Shown here: one piece after another, positions 63,745-64,000 of the stretch
Layout of the letters: every line of letters starts with the position of its first letter
Position numbering within the stretch: the stretch's first letter is position 1
Source of the DNA: BCD1 sp965230565
GTDB taxonomy: Bacteria > Bacteroidota > Bacteroidia > Chitinophagales > Saprospiraceae
Length of the DNA: 64,000 bases
Reading direction: 5' to 3'
Assembly: GCA_965230565.1 (NCBI GenBank)
Contig: CBDDLH010000016.1
Location: forward strand, 2,524,150-2,588,149
Translations under genes and position numbers: made by a program
Notes under the pieces: model-generated
The model's database searches: none
Seen by the model: only the letters and a program-made list of their open reading frames with translations
What the model was told of the DNA's origin: nothing

Positions 63745-64000
63745 TTACATTCTTTTACGCATTGCAGATGGAGAAAGACGAAATTCCTGTGAAAATGCAC
63801 GGGAAAAATAATTTGGATCGGTAAAACCGACATCGTAGGCGATTTCAGAGATATTCAGATCCGTTGTGAGCAGTAATTCTTTCGCCTTTTGCAGTCTTGC
63901 TTTCCGGATAAAACCAGTCGGGTGATCGCCAGTAAGTGCTTTAATTTTTCGATAGACCTGTGTATGGCTCAATTGTACTGCGCGACAAAGATCCAGGATG
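63745..64000 (-). CDS. AraC-domain regulator, C-terminal part (runs off the window)
   Basis: The last 84 residues of a larger protein whose start lies beyond 64000; no start codon is needed within the window because the frame stays open to its edge. The visible part holds both AraC helix-turn-helix motifs (VYRKIKALTGDHPTGFIR and NISEIAYDVGFTDPNYFSRAF). The end FRLSPSAMRKRM is typical of hybrid two-component or large AraC-type regulators in Bacteroidota. The type of sensor cannot be told. Confidence 0.85.
   Translation of the reverse strand, partial: ILDLCRAVQLSHTQVYRKIKALTGDHPTGFIRKARLQKAKELLLTTDLNISEIAYDVGFTDPNYFSRAFSQEFRLSPSAMRKRM

Overview
The window looks like a chromosomal segment of a Bacteroidota bacterium, most likely a Saprospiria-type member (the class is inference). 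The sequence supports this in several ways. Two secreted proteins end in a type IX secretion (Por/SprA) C-terminal sorting tail. A TAnnTTTG-type -7 box with a correctly spaced TTG lies before the tRNA gene. Typical Bacteroidota families are present (GH92, GH29, S9 peptidases, a Tricorn-like S41 protease, SusA-like GH13). Ribosomal protein S1 carries a long acidic N-terminal extension. Most of the window is moderate in GC, but about 5.1-11.2 kb is clearly more AT-rich. There is no rRNA, no CRISPR array and no SusC/SusD pair.

Layout. 0.4-5.0 kb: a long pyruvate:ferredoxin oxidoreductase with a strong terminator. 5.3-15.4 kb: a minus-strand accessory block holding a SagB-type flavin dehydrogenase next to a 63-codon peptide gene, a large nSTAND-type ATPase (ATPase, membrane segment, WG-like repeats, LRR, formylglycine-enzyme/C-type-lectin fold), a partner with an effector-associated-domain-like N-terminus, and two unrecognised proteins, one with a barrel-like tail. 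15.6-24.4 kb: a serine hydrolase, a Tricorn-like protease, DAHP synthase, a short M1 metallopeptidase and a RelA/SpoT-like HD hydrolase. 24.4-25.4 kb: an IS200/REP-type transposase between two near-identical palindrome clusters. 25.4-38 kb: fucosidase, zinc-ribbon protein, DASS transporter, SGNH hydrolase, GH92, S9 peptidase, GH13 and SMP-30 protein. 38-49 kb: small metabolic and regulatory genes (SDRs, Crp-like regulator, methyltransferases, Nudix, DUF1835, lipocalin, DUF2867) and a FAS1-repeat surface protein interrupted by a frameshift. 49.4-55.1 kb: a gluconate module (gntK, gnd, gntP) around a GH3 glucosidase. 55.1-60.9 kb: GHMP kinase, CYTH protein, GH18 protein and rpsA. 61.3-62.2 kb: a tRNA-Met followed by a tandem array of GIY-YIG genes and tRNA remnants. 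62.5-64 kb: a small hydrophobic protein, an AraC-type regulator and the end of a second AraC-domain protein.

How the genes work together. Secreted glycosidases and peptidases release sugars and peptides at the cell surface. GntP, GntK and Gnd can feed gluconate into the pentose phosphate pathway. The oxidoreductase links pyruvate, acetyl-CoA and ferredoxin.

The parts most worth a second look are: the AT-rich STAND/effector-domain locus together with the SagB-peptide pair; the tRNA-Met/GIY-YIG tandem array, where tRNA sequence supplies the protein stop codons; the transposase with duplicated palindrome clusters; a 156-bp element with a perfect 24-bp outer stem enclosing three hairpins; an inverted-repeat family at 20.9 and 58.3-58.6 kb; and heptamer repeats sitting just upstream of start codons at four loci.
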